Assembly: GCA_015231825.1 (NCBI GenBank)
Contig: JADGAV010000002.1
Coordinates: 247,030 to 311,029, forward strand
From: SAR324 cluster bacterium
GTDB taxonomy: Bacteria; SAR324; NAC60-12
Reading direction: 5' to 3'
DNA length: 64,000 bases
A program made the translations under genes and the position numbers. Below the pieces are notes generated by a model, which did not search any database, was not told the DNA's origin, and saw only the letters and a list, made by a program, of their open reading frames with translations. Positions 46,077 through 55,233 of this stretch are shown one piece after another. Each line of letters starts with the position of its first letter. Positions within the stretch are counted from its first letter, which is position 1.

Positions 46077-46689
46077 ACTTTTCTTCCATTGTTGATTGAG
46101 ATGAGGTTGAGCTCCTTCAAGGATCAATTCATTTGCCCTTCACCTTCATCAAGACTCCGCTGCCTGTTTTAATTCACGTATTACTGTTTCTGCCGGGTCT
46201 CGTCATTTTCGATCATATAGGAATGCCTGTCATGATGATCGATCAAAATGCGGGCATGATACCCTGAAATACAATTTTTCTTCAACTAATTTTTCGTGAC
46301 GGGGAACTCTGTGTTCGGTTTTTTCATCTTCATTGCAGAGTTACTTTCCTCTCTTGTTCACGTGTGGTCTTCCGGGTGTTGAATTTATTTTCTGTAAAAA
46401 TGCTCCCGGATAACCGGAAACAATCGGCCTCCTCTGTAACTCAGATGTTTTTCCCAAGTTATTTTATATTGCTTTTTGAAGCGAAGCAGGTTAAACGGTT
46501 GCCTGCTCATTAAATCGAAACATTGGGTTCCCAATTAAAAAAAAATAAATAACGATCATGATATTACTTTTTTCGTAACTTTTTTAACCAGTTTGACGGA
46601 AAACTCCGTTATTCATCCCGGATCGGTCGTCAAAATTCTGTCGAGTGTTCCGGAATTTGCAGAATTTTACACAAAAAAGAGGGGGAAGT
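46077..46689. other. Intergenic region before the ABC importer
   Basis: 613 bp. AGCAGG (46495-46500) and CCTGCT (46502-46507) and other short inverted repeats are present, but none has a clear regulatory match. The divergent promoters for the glutamine amidotransferase and the importer must lie here. Confidence 0.4.
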
Positions 46690-47958
46690 ATGAAATTATT
46701 GAAAAGATTTCGTATTCAAAACATCGTGGGTTTCCTTATGGGAAGCATCTTCATAAGCGGATTGTTTGCACCTTCCGTTTATGCTGCTGAACCTTTGAAA
46801 ATTGGCCTGGGCATGGCGCTCACCGGCGGTTTGGCGGCAGCAGGAAAACCGGCAAAACTCTCCATTGAGATTTGGCGCGATGATGTCAACAAAAATGGAG
46901 GCATCATGGGGAGACCTGTTGAGATCATTGTCTATGACGACCAAACCAAACCATCCAATGTTCCCGCCATCTACGGAAAACTTCTCGATGTTGATAAAGT
47001 TGACTTCGTTGTCTCGGGCTACGGAACCAATCTGATTGTTCCTGCAATGCCCATCGTCATGGATCGGAACATGGTCTTCATGACTTTGTTCGGATTGGCG
47101 GCCAATGAAAAATTTGAATATGAAAATTATTTTCAAATTATGCCTTCGGGCCCCAACCCTTTGACTGATTGGTCTGAAGGATTTTTTAAACTTGCATCAG
47201 AGCAGAATCCCAAACCCAAGACAATTGCGATTTTGGCCGCAGATTCAGAATTTGCCCTGAATACCGCGAAGGGTGCTCGGATGAATTCGAAAAAATACGG
47301 GTTTGAGATTGTCTACGATGGAAAATATCCCCCCGGCACACCGGATTTTACTCCTATCGTCAGAGCGATCAAAGCAAAAAATCCTGACATCTTTTACGTC
47401 GGTTCTTATCCTCCTGGTTCCGTAGGGATCGTTAAAGCTGCCAAAGAAATTGACCTTTCACCCAAAATGATCGGCGGCGGTATGGTTGGTTTGCAATACA
47501 CGTCTATTCAGATGAATTTGGGGAAGACCCTCAATGGAATAGTCAACTATTGGTTTTGGGCTCCTGAACCAACGATGAAGTTCACTGGAATTGAAGCCTT
47601 TCTCAGCAAATATCAGTCAGAAGCTGTCAAATACAAATATGATCCTCTTGGATACTACTTGCCGCCTTTCGCTTATGCGTATGTCCAACTACTGGGAAAA
47701 GCAATTGAAGGTGCCCAGAGTTTCGAACAGCAAAAAGTTGCAGACTATATCCGCAACAATGCCATCGACACCGTGGTTGGCAAAGTCAGTTTCGGAAAAA
47801 ACGGGGAGTGGGCAAAATCCAGGGCACTCCAGGTTCAGCTTCAAAATATTCAAGGAAACAGTATTGATGAATTCAATCGTGCCGGTAAAATGATCGTTCT
47901 CCATCCGGAGGAAGTGAAATCCGGAAATCTCATATACCCGTTCCCGGGTTGGCAGTAG
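46690..47958 (+). CDS. Branched-chain-amino-acid-type ABC substrate-binding protein
   Basis: 422 aa from ATG at 46690 (GAGGGGGAAGT upstream). Signal peptide of about 32 residues ending VYAAEP. The Peripla_BP_6 fold follows: LKIGLGMALTGGLAAAGKPAK, GRPVEIIVYDDQTKPS, VDFVVSGYGTN, and PDFTPIVRAIKAKNPD. Binds a hydrophobic amino acid, amide or related small organic compound in the periplasm and delivers it to the LivHMGF complex. First gene of the importer operon, followed by an intrinsic terminator that likely favours its high expression. Confidence 0.9.
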   Translation: MKLLKRFRIQNIVGFLMGSIFISGLFAPSVYAAEPLKIGLGMALTGGLAAAGKPAKLSIEIWRDDVNKNGGIMGRPVEIIVYDDQTKPSNVPAIYGKLLDVDKVDFVVSGYGTNLIVPAMPIVMDRNMVFMTLFGLAANEKFEYENYFQIMPSGPNPLTDWSEGFFKLASEQNPKPKTIAILAADSEFALNTAKGARMNSKKYGFEIVYDGKYPPGTPDFTPIVRAIKAKNPDIFYVGSYPPGSVGIVKAAKEIDLSPKMIGGGMVGLQYTSIQMNLGKTLNGIVNYWFWAPEPTMKFTGIEAFLSKYQSEAVKYKYDPLGYYLPPFAYAYVQLLGKAIEGAQSFEQQKVADYIRNNAIDTVVGKVSFGKNGEWAKSRALQVQLQNIQGNSIDEFNRAGKMIVLHPEEVKSGNLIYPFPGWQ

Positions 47959-48122
47959 ACAAAATGGAGCAGAATCCGGATTTTTGTTTTCTACCGTTCG
48001 GGAAAATCCCGGAATAATAGGCTTCAGAAATAGTCACGGATTACGCTCCAAAGGGCATTTCCATAGTTTTATACGAAATAGGACTGAATTGCCTGCGAAT
48101 TTGCAATTTGTGTTTGAACGGA

Positions 48123-48153
48123 GAGCCTCCTGAAAAAGAGGCTCAATTTTTTT
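48123..48153 (+). terminator. Intrinsic terminator between SBP and permease genes
   Basis: GAGCCTC (48123-48129) and GAGGCTC (48138-48144) form a 7-bp stem with an 8-nt loop, followed by AATTTTTTT. It lies 19 nt before the livH start codon, so it can act as an attenuator giving more SBP than permease mRNA. Confidence 0.85.
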
Positions 48154-48171
48154 AAAAACCAGTGAGGATGA

Positions 48172-49044
48172 ATGGTCAGTATAGATTTATTGCTCAATGC
48201 AGTGGTTGCAGGAATTTTGATTGGCGGTTTTTATGCGGCTGTCAGTCTGGGTATTTCTGTTGTTTTTGGCCTACTTGATATTGCCAACATCGCACACCCG
48301 CTTTTCGTCATCACAGGTTCTTATTTCACCTTTTATCTCAATTCAAATTTTGGATTGGATCCGATCCTGGTCGGTCTGATCCTGATGCCGCTGTTTTTCG
48401 TCATTGGGAACATCGTCTATCAGTCTTATTATCATTTTTTTGAAAAACAAGGGGCTGAACCTTTGAGGGGGCTTGTTTTTTTCTTTGGTGTCCTTTTTCT
48501 GATTGAGGTGAGCATCATCATCACTTTCGGTGTGGATTACCAGCTCGTAGAGGCCGCCTATCTTGGGGAGTCTTTGAATTTGGGGATCGTCAACGTTTCC
48601 TACCGCCTTTTTATTCCGTTTCTGGTTGGGGTTCTGCTCACCACCGGATTGCACTTTTTCTTTGCAAAAACTTTCTATGGCAGAGCCATCATGGGAGTCT
48701 CGCAAGACAGTCTTGCTTTGAGTCTGATGGGCGCGGATCCCGTCAGGATCAAATCCGTTGCTTTTGGAATCGGTATTGCCACTGCCAGCATGGCGGGTGC
48801 CTTACTGGTAATGATCCTGCCAATTGAACCGGCTTTGGGAAGAGAATATATCGGCAGGGTTTTTGCGGTCGCTGTTCTTGGAGGTCTGGGAAGTGTCAAA
48901 GGGGCCCTGTTTGCTGCGATTATTCTGGGAATTGCGGAGAGCCTGACTGCAACCTATTTTGGTGCAGCCTGGTCCTCCGGTGTCTCATTTGGTTTTTTAT
49001 TACTGGTCCTGGCAGTGAGACCGGCAGGGTTATTCGGGAGGTAG
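48172..49044 (+). CDS. livH: LivH-type ABC permease
   Basis: 290 aa, about eight TM helices. VAGILIGGFYAAVSLGISVVFGLLDIANIAHP is the family start, and VRIKSVAFGIGIATASMAGALL and VAVLGGLGSVKGALFAAIILG are typical of the LivH half-channel. Forms a heterodimeric channel with LivM. GTGAGGATG precedes its ATG. The gene is expected to be expressed by readthrough of the terminator at 48123-48153. Confidence 0.9.
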   Translation: MVSIDLLLNAVVAGILIGGFYAAVSLGISVVFGLLDIANIAHPLFVITGSYFTFYLNSNFGLDPILVGLILMPLFFVIGNIVYQSYYHFFEKQGAEPLRGLVFFFGVLFLIEVSIIITFGVDYQLVEAAYLGESLNLGIVNVSYRLFIPFLVGVLLTTGLHFFFAKTFYGRAIMGVSQDSLALSLMGADPVRIKSVAFGIGIATASMAGALLVMILPIEPALGREYIGRVFAVAVLGGLGSVKGALFAAIILGIAESLTATYFGAAWSSGVSFGFLLLVLAVRPAGLFGR

Positions 49045-49046
49045 TC

Positions 49047-50012
49047 TTGAACAATAAGCGTTTTTGGATCATTTCAATGTTGCTCTTCCTGGGAGCCTTC
49101 CTGATCACTCAGAATTTTCACAATCAATATTATTATCTGGCCGCATTCACGGTTTTGCAGTACATCATTCTTTCCCAGGGATGGAATATTTTGGGAGGTT
49201 ATACCGGGTATGTCAATTTTGGCACAGGGGCATTTTTCGGAGTAGGGGCCTATACTTCAGCGATGATTGTCAAAACCTTCAAAATCGGAAAATCGGCTCC
49301 TTTTCTCGAATTGCCGATCCTTTTTATTGCAGGCGGCCTGGTGGCCGCACTCCTTGGTTTAGGATTGGGCTATCTGACCATGCGGATCAAAGGGATTTAT
49401 TTCTCAATTTCAACCCTGGCCCTCGCCTTCGTCACTGTGACCATCATTCTCAACATCGATGCCCTGGGAGGGGCAACAGGGCTTTACATTATCAGGCCCA
49501 GAAAAATTCCTTTTTTCACAAATTACATGGAATTTCTTTTTCTGGTGATGGTCGCTTTGTCAATTTTTGCGGTGGCTTTCGCACGATATATAGAAAACTC
49601 CTGGATTGGGAGAGGACTTTCGGCGGTGAGGGACGATGAAGATGCTGCGGAATGCACCGGAGTGCCTGTTCTCAAATTGAAAGTATTTGCCACGATGGCA
49701 AGCAGTACCTTAATGGGCGTCGCCGGAGCCGCCTATCCTTATTTCGTAACTTTCCTGGAACCCATCAGTACAGTCAGTCTGGATGTCGGAGTCAACAGTC
49801 TGGCCATGCCGCTTATTGGAGGGACGTCCACATGGGCCGGCCCCCTGGTTGGAGCCGTATTGCTGGGAATTATTCAGCAAATTGCCTTAGTCACGCTTTC
49901 GCCTGAATATAGCTTGCTGGTGATAGGAATATTGCTTGTTTCATTTGTAATCCTTGCTCCTGAAGGAATCGTCGGGCTTTTCAGGAAATTTCGTGCGTCG
50001 CTCAAAAAGTAA
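49047..50012 (+). CDS. livM: LivM-type ABC permease
   Basis: 321 aa with about ten TM helices. TTG start at 49047 with GGGAGG five nt upstream, 2 nt after the livH stop. Family markers: LSQGWNILGGYTGYVNFGTGAFFGVGAY, GATGLYIIRP, LSAVRDDEDAAECTGV (the cytoplasmic EAA-like loop) and GGTSTWAGPLVGAVLLG. Partner of LivH. Confidence 0.9.
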   Translation: MNNKRFWIISMLLFLGAFLITQNFHNQYYYLAAFTVLQYIILSQGWNILGGYTGYVNFGTGAFFGVGAYTSAMIVKTFKIGKSAPFLELPILFIAGGLVAALLGLGLGYLTMRIKGIYFSISTLALAFVTVTIILNIDALGGATGLYIIRPRKIPFFTNYMEFLFLVMVALSIFAVAFARYIENSWIGRGLSAVRDDEDAAECTGVPVLKLKVFATMASSTLMGVAGAAYPYFVTFLEPISTVSLDVGVNSLAMPLIGGTSTWAGPLVGAVLLGIIQQIALVTLSPEYSLLVIGILLVSFVILAPEGIVGLFRKFRASLKK

Positions 50013-50066
50013 TTTGTCATTGGATTGTTTCCTCCACTTTGGAATTTTTAAACATTATTGAATCCC

Positions 50067-50792
50067 ATGTCTCAGCCATTACTTGAAGTTCAGCAGGTAT
50101 TTAAAAACTTTGGCGGATTTGCAGCACTTTCCGGAGTAAATATTTATGTCAATCCGGGTGAACGCCTCGGTCTGATTGGACCCAACGGTTCGGGGAAAAC
50201 AACCATGATCAATTGTATTTCCGGGCTGCTCACTCCAGAAAAAGGAAAGATTATTTTTGAGGGAAACGACATTACTCAAATGACTCCACACCACCGTGCC
50301 CGGGCTGGAATCATGAGAACCTTTCAGATTCCCAAACCTTTCAACAGCATGACAGTTGTTGAAAATTTATGTATCCCCCTTGAATATGCGGCCGAGCACA
50401 AAACTTCATTGTCCGTAGCAGAAGAGGAAGCAAGAAAAATCCTTACGTTGATTGGAATTGAAGCACTGGGAGATCTGAAACCGACTGGTTTGACCCAGGT
50501 GGATATGAGGAAAATGGAATTGGCAAGGTCGCTTGCAGGCCGCCCAAAACTGCTTATTCTTGATGAGGTGATGGCGGGATTGTCCGGTTCTGAAGTAGAT
50601 GAAATTCTTGAAATTTTGTTCAAACTGAATGAACAGGGAATTACCATTATTATGATTGAGCATGTCATGCGCGCGGTATTGGGATTTTCCAAACGGATTT
50701 CCGTCCTCAATACCGGTTTGAATATTGCTGAAGGCACCCCTGATGAAATCCTCAACAATCCTGAGGTAGAGAAGGTGTATCTTGGAGAATAG
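50067..50792 (+). CDS. livG: LivG-type ABC ATPase
   Basis: 241 aa from ATG at 50067 (an in-frame TTG at 50058 is also possible). Walker A GPNGSGKTTM; a family-specific PHHRARAGIMRTFQIPKPF region; Walker B LLILDEVMAGLS. The ABC signature is unusual: TGLTQVDMRKMELARSL, with TGLTQVD where LSxGQ normally stands. LivG relatives often have L[S/P]xGQ/xxR-type signatures, so the change is notable but the rest is intact. Overlaps livF by 11 nt. Confidence 0.87.
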   Translation: MSQPLLEVQQVFKNFGGFAALSGVNIYVNPGERLGLIGPNGSGKTTMINCISGLLTPEKGKIIFEGNDITQMTPHHRARAGIMRTFQIPKPFNSMTVVENLCIPLEYAAEHKTSLSVAEEEARKILTLIGIEALGDLKPTGLTQVDMRKMELARSLAGRPKLLILDEVMAGLSGSEVDEILEILFKLNEQGITIIMIEHVMRAVLGFSKRISVLNTGLNIAEGTPDEILNNPEVEKVYLGE

Positions 50793-51510
50793 AATTTTCA
50801 TAAAAAATATTGATGCAGGTTACGGATCCGTGAAAGTGCTGCATGATGTTTCAATCGAGATGACGGAAGGGGAAACCGTCATTTTGCTGGGAACAAATGG
50901 AAACGGTAAAAGCACCCTCATCAAAACAATAATGGGTATTGTTCCGCCAAATCAAGGGGAGATCATATTTGAATCGGAAGGTGTGCAAATCAATCTGGTA
51001 GGAAAAAAGCCGCAAGAGATCGTCAACATGGGAATTACAATGGTACCGGAGGGGAGGAGGCTTTTTCCTCAACTGACTGTGGAAGAAAATCTTTACCTGG
51101 GCGCTTTTCGAAGAGAAGCGCGCCAGAATCTTGAGCGGAATCTAAGCTATTGTTTCGAAGTTTTTCCCAGACTGGGAGAACGTCGTACGCAGCTTGCAGG
51201 CAGTATGAGCGGAGGAGAGCAGCAGATGCTGGCGCTGGCGCGGGCCATCATGTCCAGTCCCAAAATTCTTCTGATCGACGAGCCTTCCGTCGGGTTGGCC
51301 CCCATCCTGGTCAGTCAACTCATGACCAGCATCAAAGAAATGAAAGAAAATTTGAATCTCACTGTTCTGATGACCGAACAAAATTTCAGTCAGGCGACTA
51401 AAATTGCTGATCGCGGATATATTATTGTTCACGGAAAAATCGAGTTCCGAGGATCCAACGTAGAATTGAGCGGAAACGAATTGGTCAAACAATACTACTT
51501 GGGGACCTAA
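50782..51510 (+). CDS. livF: LivF-type ABC ATPase
   Basis: 242 aa, TTG start at 50782 with GAGAAGG upstream. Walker [12 protein letters not shown], signature [14 protein letters not shown] and Walker [14 protein letters not shown] are intact; [17 protein letters not shown] is the LivF/UrtE-specific Q-loop region. Its translation is coupled to livG by an 11-nt overlap. Its stop overlaps the stop of the convergent malate synthase gene, leaving no room for a terminator. Confidence 0.9.
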   Translation: MENRIFIKNIDAGYGSVKVLHDVSIEMTEGETVILLGTNGNGKSTLIKTIMGIVPPNQGEIIFESEGVQINLVGKKPQEIVNMGITMVPEGRRLFPQLTVEENLYLGAFRREARQNLERNLSYCFEVFPRLGERRTQLAGSMSGGEQQMLALARAIMSSPKILLIDEPSVGLAPILVSQLMTSIKEMKENLNLTVLMTEQNFSQATKIADRGYIIVHGKIEFRGSNVELSGNELVKQYYLGT

Positions 51511-53702
51511 TTCTTTGTTGAAGTTTTATATTCACGTCGGCGGGTGTGCAAAATGTTTTCAGTGTAACCGTTTGGTTCTGCTCGTCCTTTAAATACCAGA
51601 TCAAGGGCAGCCTGAAATTCGATACTTGTATCAAAATCGGCTGCCATTTTTTTGTAGTGCCGATCCCCTTCATTTTGACGGTCAACGATCACGGCCATTT
51701 TTTGGAAGGTGTCAATGATCTGCTCCCGGGAGCATACACCATGGTGGAGCCAGTTGGCAATATGCTGGCTGGAGATACGCAAGGTGGCTCGATCTTCCAT
51801 CAGCCCCATGTCATGAATGTCCGGTACTTTTGAACATCCAACCCCCTGACCTACCCAGCGTACTACATATCCGAGGATTCCCTGAGCATTGTTGTCCAAA
51901 TCATTTTGCACCTCTTCTGCACTCAGGTTGCGTCCGCTGAGTACTGGCGGAGTTAAAATATCGTCAAGACTGGCACGAGTCCGGCTGGTCAATTCCTTTT
52001 GCCGCTTGGCTACGCTGACTCGATGATAGTGCATCGCGTGGAGTGTTGCAGCGGTGGGTGAAGGAACCCAGGCCGTATTGGCACCCGCGCCGGGATGTGC
52101 AATTTTCGTTTCCACCATGGCTTTCATTTCATCAGGCATTGCCCACATCCCTTTTCCAATCTGTGCTTTTCCCGGGAGTCCGCATTCGATGCCAATGTCA
52201 ACATTCCAATCTTCGTAGGCCAGCATCCAGGGACAATTTTTGATTTCCATTTTTGGGATGACCGAATCCGCTTCCATACTGGTGTGGATCTCATCCCCAG
52301 TTCGGTCGAGAAATCCTGTGTTGATAAAAATAACTCGATTTTTAGCAGCACGGATACACTCCTTGAGGTTGATCGTCGTGCGCCGTTCTTCATCCATGAT
52401 GCCAATTTTAATGGTGTTGGCTCTCAATCCCAGTGCCTTTTCCACACGCGCAAAAAGCTCAACAGTGGCAGCCACTTCTTCCGGGCCGTGCAGCTTTGGT
52501 TTGACGACGTACATCATTCCTAAGCGACTGTTGGAAATTGGACTGCCGCCTTTGAAATCATGCATCGCGGCCAGGCTGGTCACCATTATATCGAGAAACC
52601 CTTCGGGAATTTCTTTTCCGTCCGCTGTTTTTACGGCATCGGTATACATATGAATCCCCACATTGCGTATCAAAAGCAAGCTTCTGCCGTGCAGGGATAG
52701 CACTCCACCACCAGCAGCAGTGTAGGTTCGGTCCGGATTGAGTGTTCGTACTAATTCGCGGCCATCCTTATTAAATGTTGCCTGCAAAGTCCCTTTCATG
52801 ATTCCCAGCCAATTCCGATAAACTCGAGCTTTGTCTTCGGCATCAACTGCTGATACGGAATCCTCGCAATCCTGAATGGTGGTGACTGCGGCTTCCATGA
52901 CAAGATCTTTTACCCCTGCAGGGTTGGACCTTCCGATTGGGTGATTGCGGTCAATTTGAATATCGAAGTGCAGTCCGTTGTTTTGCAGCAGGATGTTGCT
53001 CAATTCTCCGTTGTCCGCATTGAAACCGGCGAATTGGGAGCAATCGGCAAGACTGGTTTCCTGTTTATCGATAAGGATGGCGGACAGCTGTTTTTTCCCA
53101 TCAAGCTCCTTGAGCCTGAACTGGCTCACATCCGAATAGCGAGCTCCTTTCAAAGGAACAATTTCATCCAGAAAACGGTTTGCTTCGGCAATCACAAGAT
53201 CGCCTCTTTTGGGATTGTAGCTCGTCCCTTTCTCTGCCCCCGCATCTTCCGATATAATATTTGTGCCGTAAAGTGCGTCGTAGAGGCTCCCCCAACGAGC
53301 ATTGGCTGCATTTAAGGCATAGCGAGCATTGTCCACAGGCACCACGAGCTGCGGACCGGCAATCGTCGAAATTTCTTCATCGACCGCTTCGGTACTGATC
53401 TTAAAATCCTCTCCTTCCGGCATCAGATAGCCGATTTCCATTAGAAATGATTTATATTGCTTCGGGTCAATCGTCTGCCCTCTGCGATCCCGATGCCAAT
53501 TGTCAATTTTTTCCTGAAGTTCATCGCGTTTGTTCAGCAAAGTTCTGTTTTTTGGGCCTAGGTCGTTGACGATTTCCCCCAATGCCTTCCAAAATTCGAT
53601 GGGTTCAATCCCGGTGCCTGGAGCAATTTCCGACTGAATCAGATTGTATATTGGAGAGGCGATGTTGAGATTACCGACGAAGACTGAATCAGCTGCACCC
53701 AT
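51507..53702 (-). CDS. glcB: Malate synthase G
   Basis: 731 aa, close to the 723-aa enzyme of E. coli. It catalyses glyoxylate + acetyl-CoA to malate + CoA. Characteristic stretches: [27 protein letters not shown]-like ADR of the central domain, [34 protein letters not shown] (Asp/Glu metal ligands) and [18 protein letters not shown]. The C-terminal plug domain is present. It is the last gene of a minus-strand group containing TRAP transporter, amidase and a reductase, implying that the pathway delivers glyoxylate. The last 4 nt overlap the convergent livF stop. Confidence 0.95.
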   Translation of the reverse strand: MGAADSVFVGNLNIASPIYNLIQSEIAPGTGIEPIEFWKALGEIVNDLGPKNRTLLNKRDELQEKIDNWHRDRRGQTIDPKQYKSFLMEIGYLMPEGEDFKISTEAVDEEISTIAGPQLVVPVDNARYALNAANARWGSLYDALYGTNIISEDAGAEKGTSYNPKRGDLVIAEANRFLDEIVPLKGARYSDVSQFRLKELDGKKQLSAILIDKQETSLADCSQFAGFNADNGELSNILLQNNGLHFDIQIDRNHPIGRSNPAGVKDLVMEAAVTTIQDCEDSVSAVDAEDKARVYRNWLGIMKGTLQATFNKDGRELVRTLNPDRTYTAAGGGVLSLHGRSLLLIRNVGIHMYTDAVKTADGKEIPEGFLDIMVTSLAAMHDFKGGSPISNSRLGMMYVVKPKLHGPEEVAATVELFARVEKALGLRANTIKIGIMDEERRTTINLKECIRAAKNRVIFINTGFLDRTGDEIHTSMEADSVIPKMEIKNCPWMLAYEDWNVDIGIECGLPGKAQIGKGMWAMPDEMKAMVETKIAHPGAGANTAWVPSPTAATLHAMHYHRVSVAKRQKELTSRTRASLDDILTPPVLSGRNLSAEEVQNDLDNNAQGILGYVVRWVGQGVGCSKVPDIHDMGLMEDRATLRISSQHIANWLHHGVCSREQIIDTFQKMAVIVDRQNEGDRHYKKMAADFDTSIEFQAALDLVFKGRAEPNGYTENILHTRRREYKTSTKN

Positions 53703-53732
53703 GATTTCCTTTCAATCCTTTTATAATGAGTT

Positions 53733-54806
53733 TCATCGTTGCGATGCTTGACGGTTGGCAATCAGTCTTGCATCAACCAGTGCCACCGTTTCGTCGACAA
53801 TATCAGACTGCATGCCTTTTTGTGCGGCAATGTTTTTCACCAGGCAGTCTGTTCGTTCAATATTCACTGCTCCGTTGAACAAAGCCCGGGCTGCAGAAGA
53901 CGGTTTTACCAAACCGAGCGCGGCTTTGGCATATTTCTCAAAGGGAACCTGATCCTCTTCAGAGGCACCCAGTTCCCGGCATAGTTTATTGACCCAATTG
54001 TAAACGGATTTTGATAATTGAAGATCTCCATGCACCGCGTCTTTGATTGATCTCATTTCATCTTTTTGCACACAGCGATAGTTGCCTGTCATCAGCATAC
54101 TCCACTTTGCCAAGGGGACAAAAAGCGATTCATGTACTTTGAGCTTGACCGGTAATTCAAAAGAATCATCCTCTTTTTTAAAGCGGATTGCTTCAATATC
54201 AGTTTGCAGCTGCCGAAGCATTGCGGTGTGTTCATCGGAATCGAAACGTCCGACTTTGAAGTTGGTCGGTAAACTGACCTGCAGAACATTTATTTCCTCT
54301 TCGGGGGGACGAAAGGCCTGCGGGTCAGGACTGCACAAGGTCATTAAACCGGGTTCAAATGAATCCCAAATTGTGGAATCCGTATAACAGTGCTTTACAG
54401 CTTCTGCATCGAAACCCGGAAGACGGCTTAAATAAGGTGGAGGAGGCATGTTCATGATTGACATGCAGGGCAACTTTGCCTGGGAAATCGCCTTCAGCAA
54501 TGTTTGTATTTCGGGTGCCCGGTATTGGGGTTCCTGCATGGCCAGGGCAACCAGATCGAAATCCGCAGGGTTGATCGCTTGTGGAATATCAGCTGACAAG
54601 TTTCCTTTGAGTTCCCGGGAATCGATTTCAACGAGTTTATCTTGACCCTTTACCGGCATGCGAACACGGGTTCCCTTTTTATTGATCAACTCAGCCTCGG
54701 CAGGCATGCACATTAGTTTAACCGTATGTCCTCCGAGAAGCAGTTTTGTTGCCAGTAACGAGCCGTAAGAGGCGCCCATGATCAGTATCTTGTAGCTGCT
54801 TGCCAT
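53733..54806 (-). CDS. Ketopantoate-reductase-like oxidoreductase
   Basis: 357 aa from ATG at 54806 (GGAGAAC upstream); the frame opens at 54902. N-terminal NAD(P)-binding domain starts YKILIMGASYGSLLATKLLLGGHTV; the dinucleotide motif GASYGS replaces GxGxxG. A helical C-terminal domain (PLAKWSMLMTGNYRCV) follows. It belongs to the 6-phosphogluconate-dehydrogenase-like/ApbA superfamily. It may reduce or oxidise a 2-oxo/2-hydroxy acid, but no specific reaction is claimed. It lies 30 nt upstream of malate synthase G, so both are probably co-expressed. Confidence 0.72.
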   Translation of the reverse strand: MASSYKILIMGASYGSLLATKLLLGGHTVKLMCMPAEAELINKKGTRVRMPVKGQDKLVEIDSRELKGNLSADIPQAINPADFDLVALAMQEPQYRAPEIQTLLKAISQAKLPCMSIMNMPPPPYLSRLPGFDAEAVKHCYTDSTIWDSFEPGLMTLCSPDPQAFRPPEEEINVLQVSLPTNFKVGRFDSDEHTAMLRQLQTDIEAIRFKKEDDSFELPVKLKVHESLFVPLAKWSMLMTGNYRCVQKDEMRSIKDAVHGDLQLSKSVYNWVNKLCRELGASEEDQVPFEKYAKAALGLVKPSSAARALFNGAVNIERTDCLVKNIAAQKGMQSDIVDETVALVDARLIANRQASQR

Positions 54807-54979
54807 ATAGTTCTCCAGATTGGAAATGTGAAATTCAATAGTGTTTGAGGAAAGCTGAGTGAGGAGGCGATGGTCATCGGTGCTGTCATGGAAAGAAACC
54901 AATGGTCGGTTCCTTTGCCATTTTCAAATGCTTCATTTCAATAGGGATCGTCATCTTTACAGACAACTTTCAGAGGGGA

Positions 54980-55174
54980 TCAGCGGTTTTTTTCACGCCT
55001 GATTTTTTCTCCACGAAAACCTTCTTTGACGGATTCCACTAAAACCACCAGCATCATGATTATGACGATTACAACAATAATGATAAAAGGAATCGCACCA
55101 ATGGATTCGGCCAGTCCGCCAACGAAGGCGATGAAAACTAACGCACTGATGATCCCACTAATTAGATTGTCCAT
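54980..55174 (-). CDS. Small two-TM membrane protein
   Basis: 64 aa with GAAGGAGTG upstream. Two hydrophobic helices: LISGIISALVFIAFVGGLAESIG and IPFIIIVVIVIIMMLVVLVESV, followed by a basic tail (RGEKIRREKNR) that should face the cytoplasm. No known family. It lies between the amidase and reductase genes of the TRAP locus, so it may be a transporter accessory or simply co-transcribed. Confidence 0.7.
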   Translation of the reverse strand: MDNLISGIISALVFIAFVGGLAESIGAIPFIIIVVIVIIMMLVVLVESVKEGFRGEKIRREKNR

Positions 55175-55233
55175 TAAAACTCACTCCTTCAAAATAAAAT
55201 GTAACATCTCAGGTTTTTTACTTGCACCCGCCG

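Noticed and set aside
46495-46507. AGCAGG/CCTGCT hairpin upstream of the ABC importer as a riboswitch
   Set aside because: A single short stem without the conserved core of any known riboswitch class.
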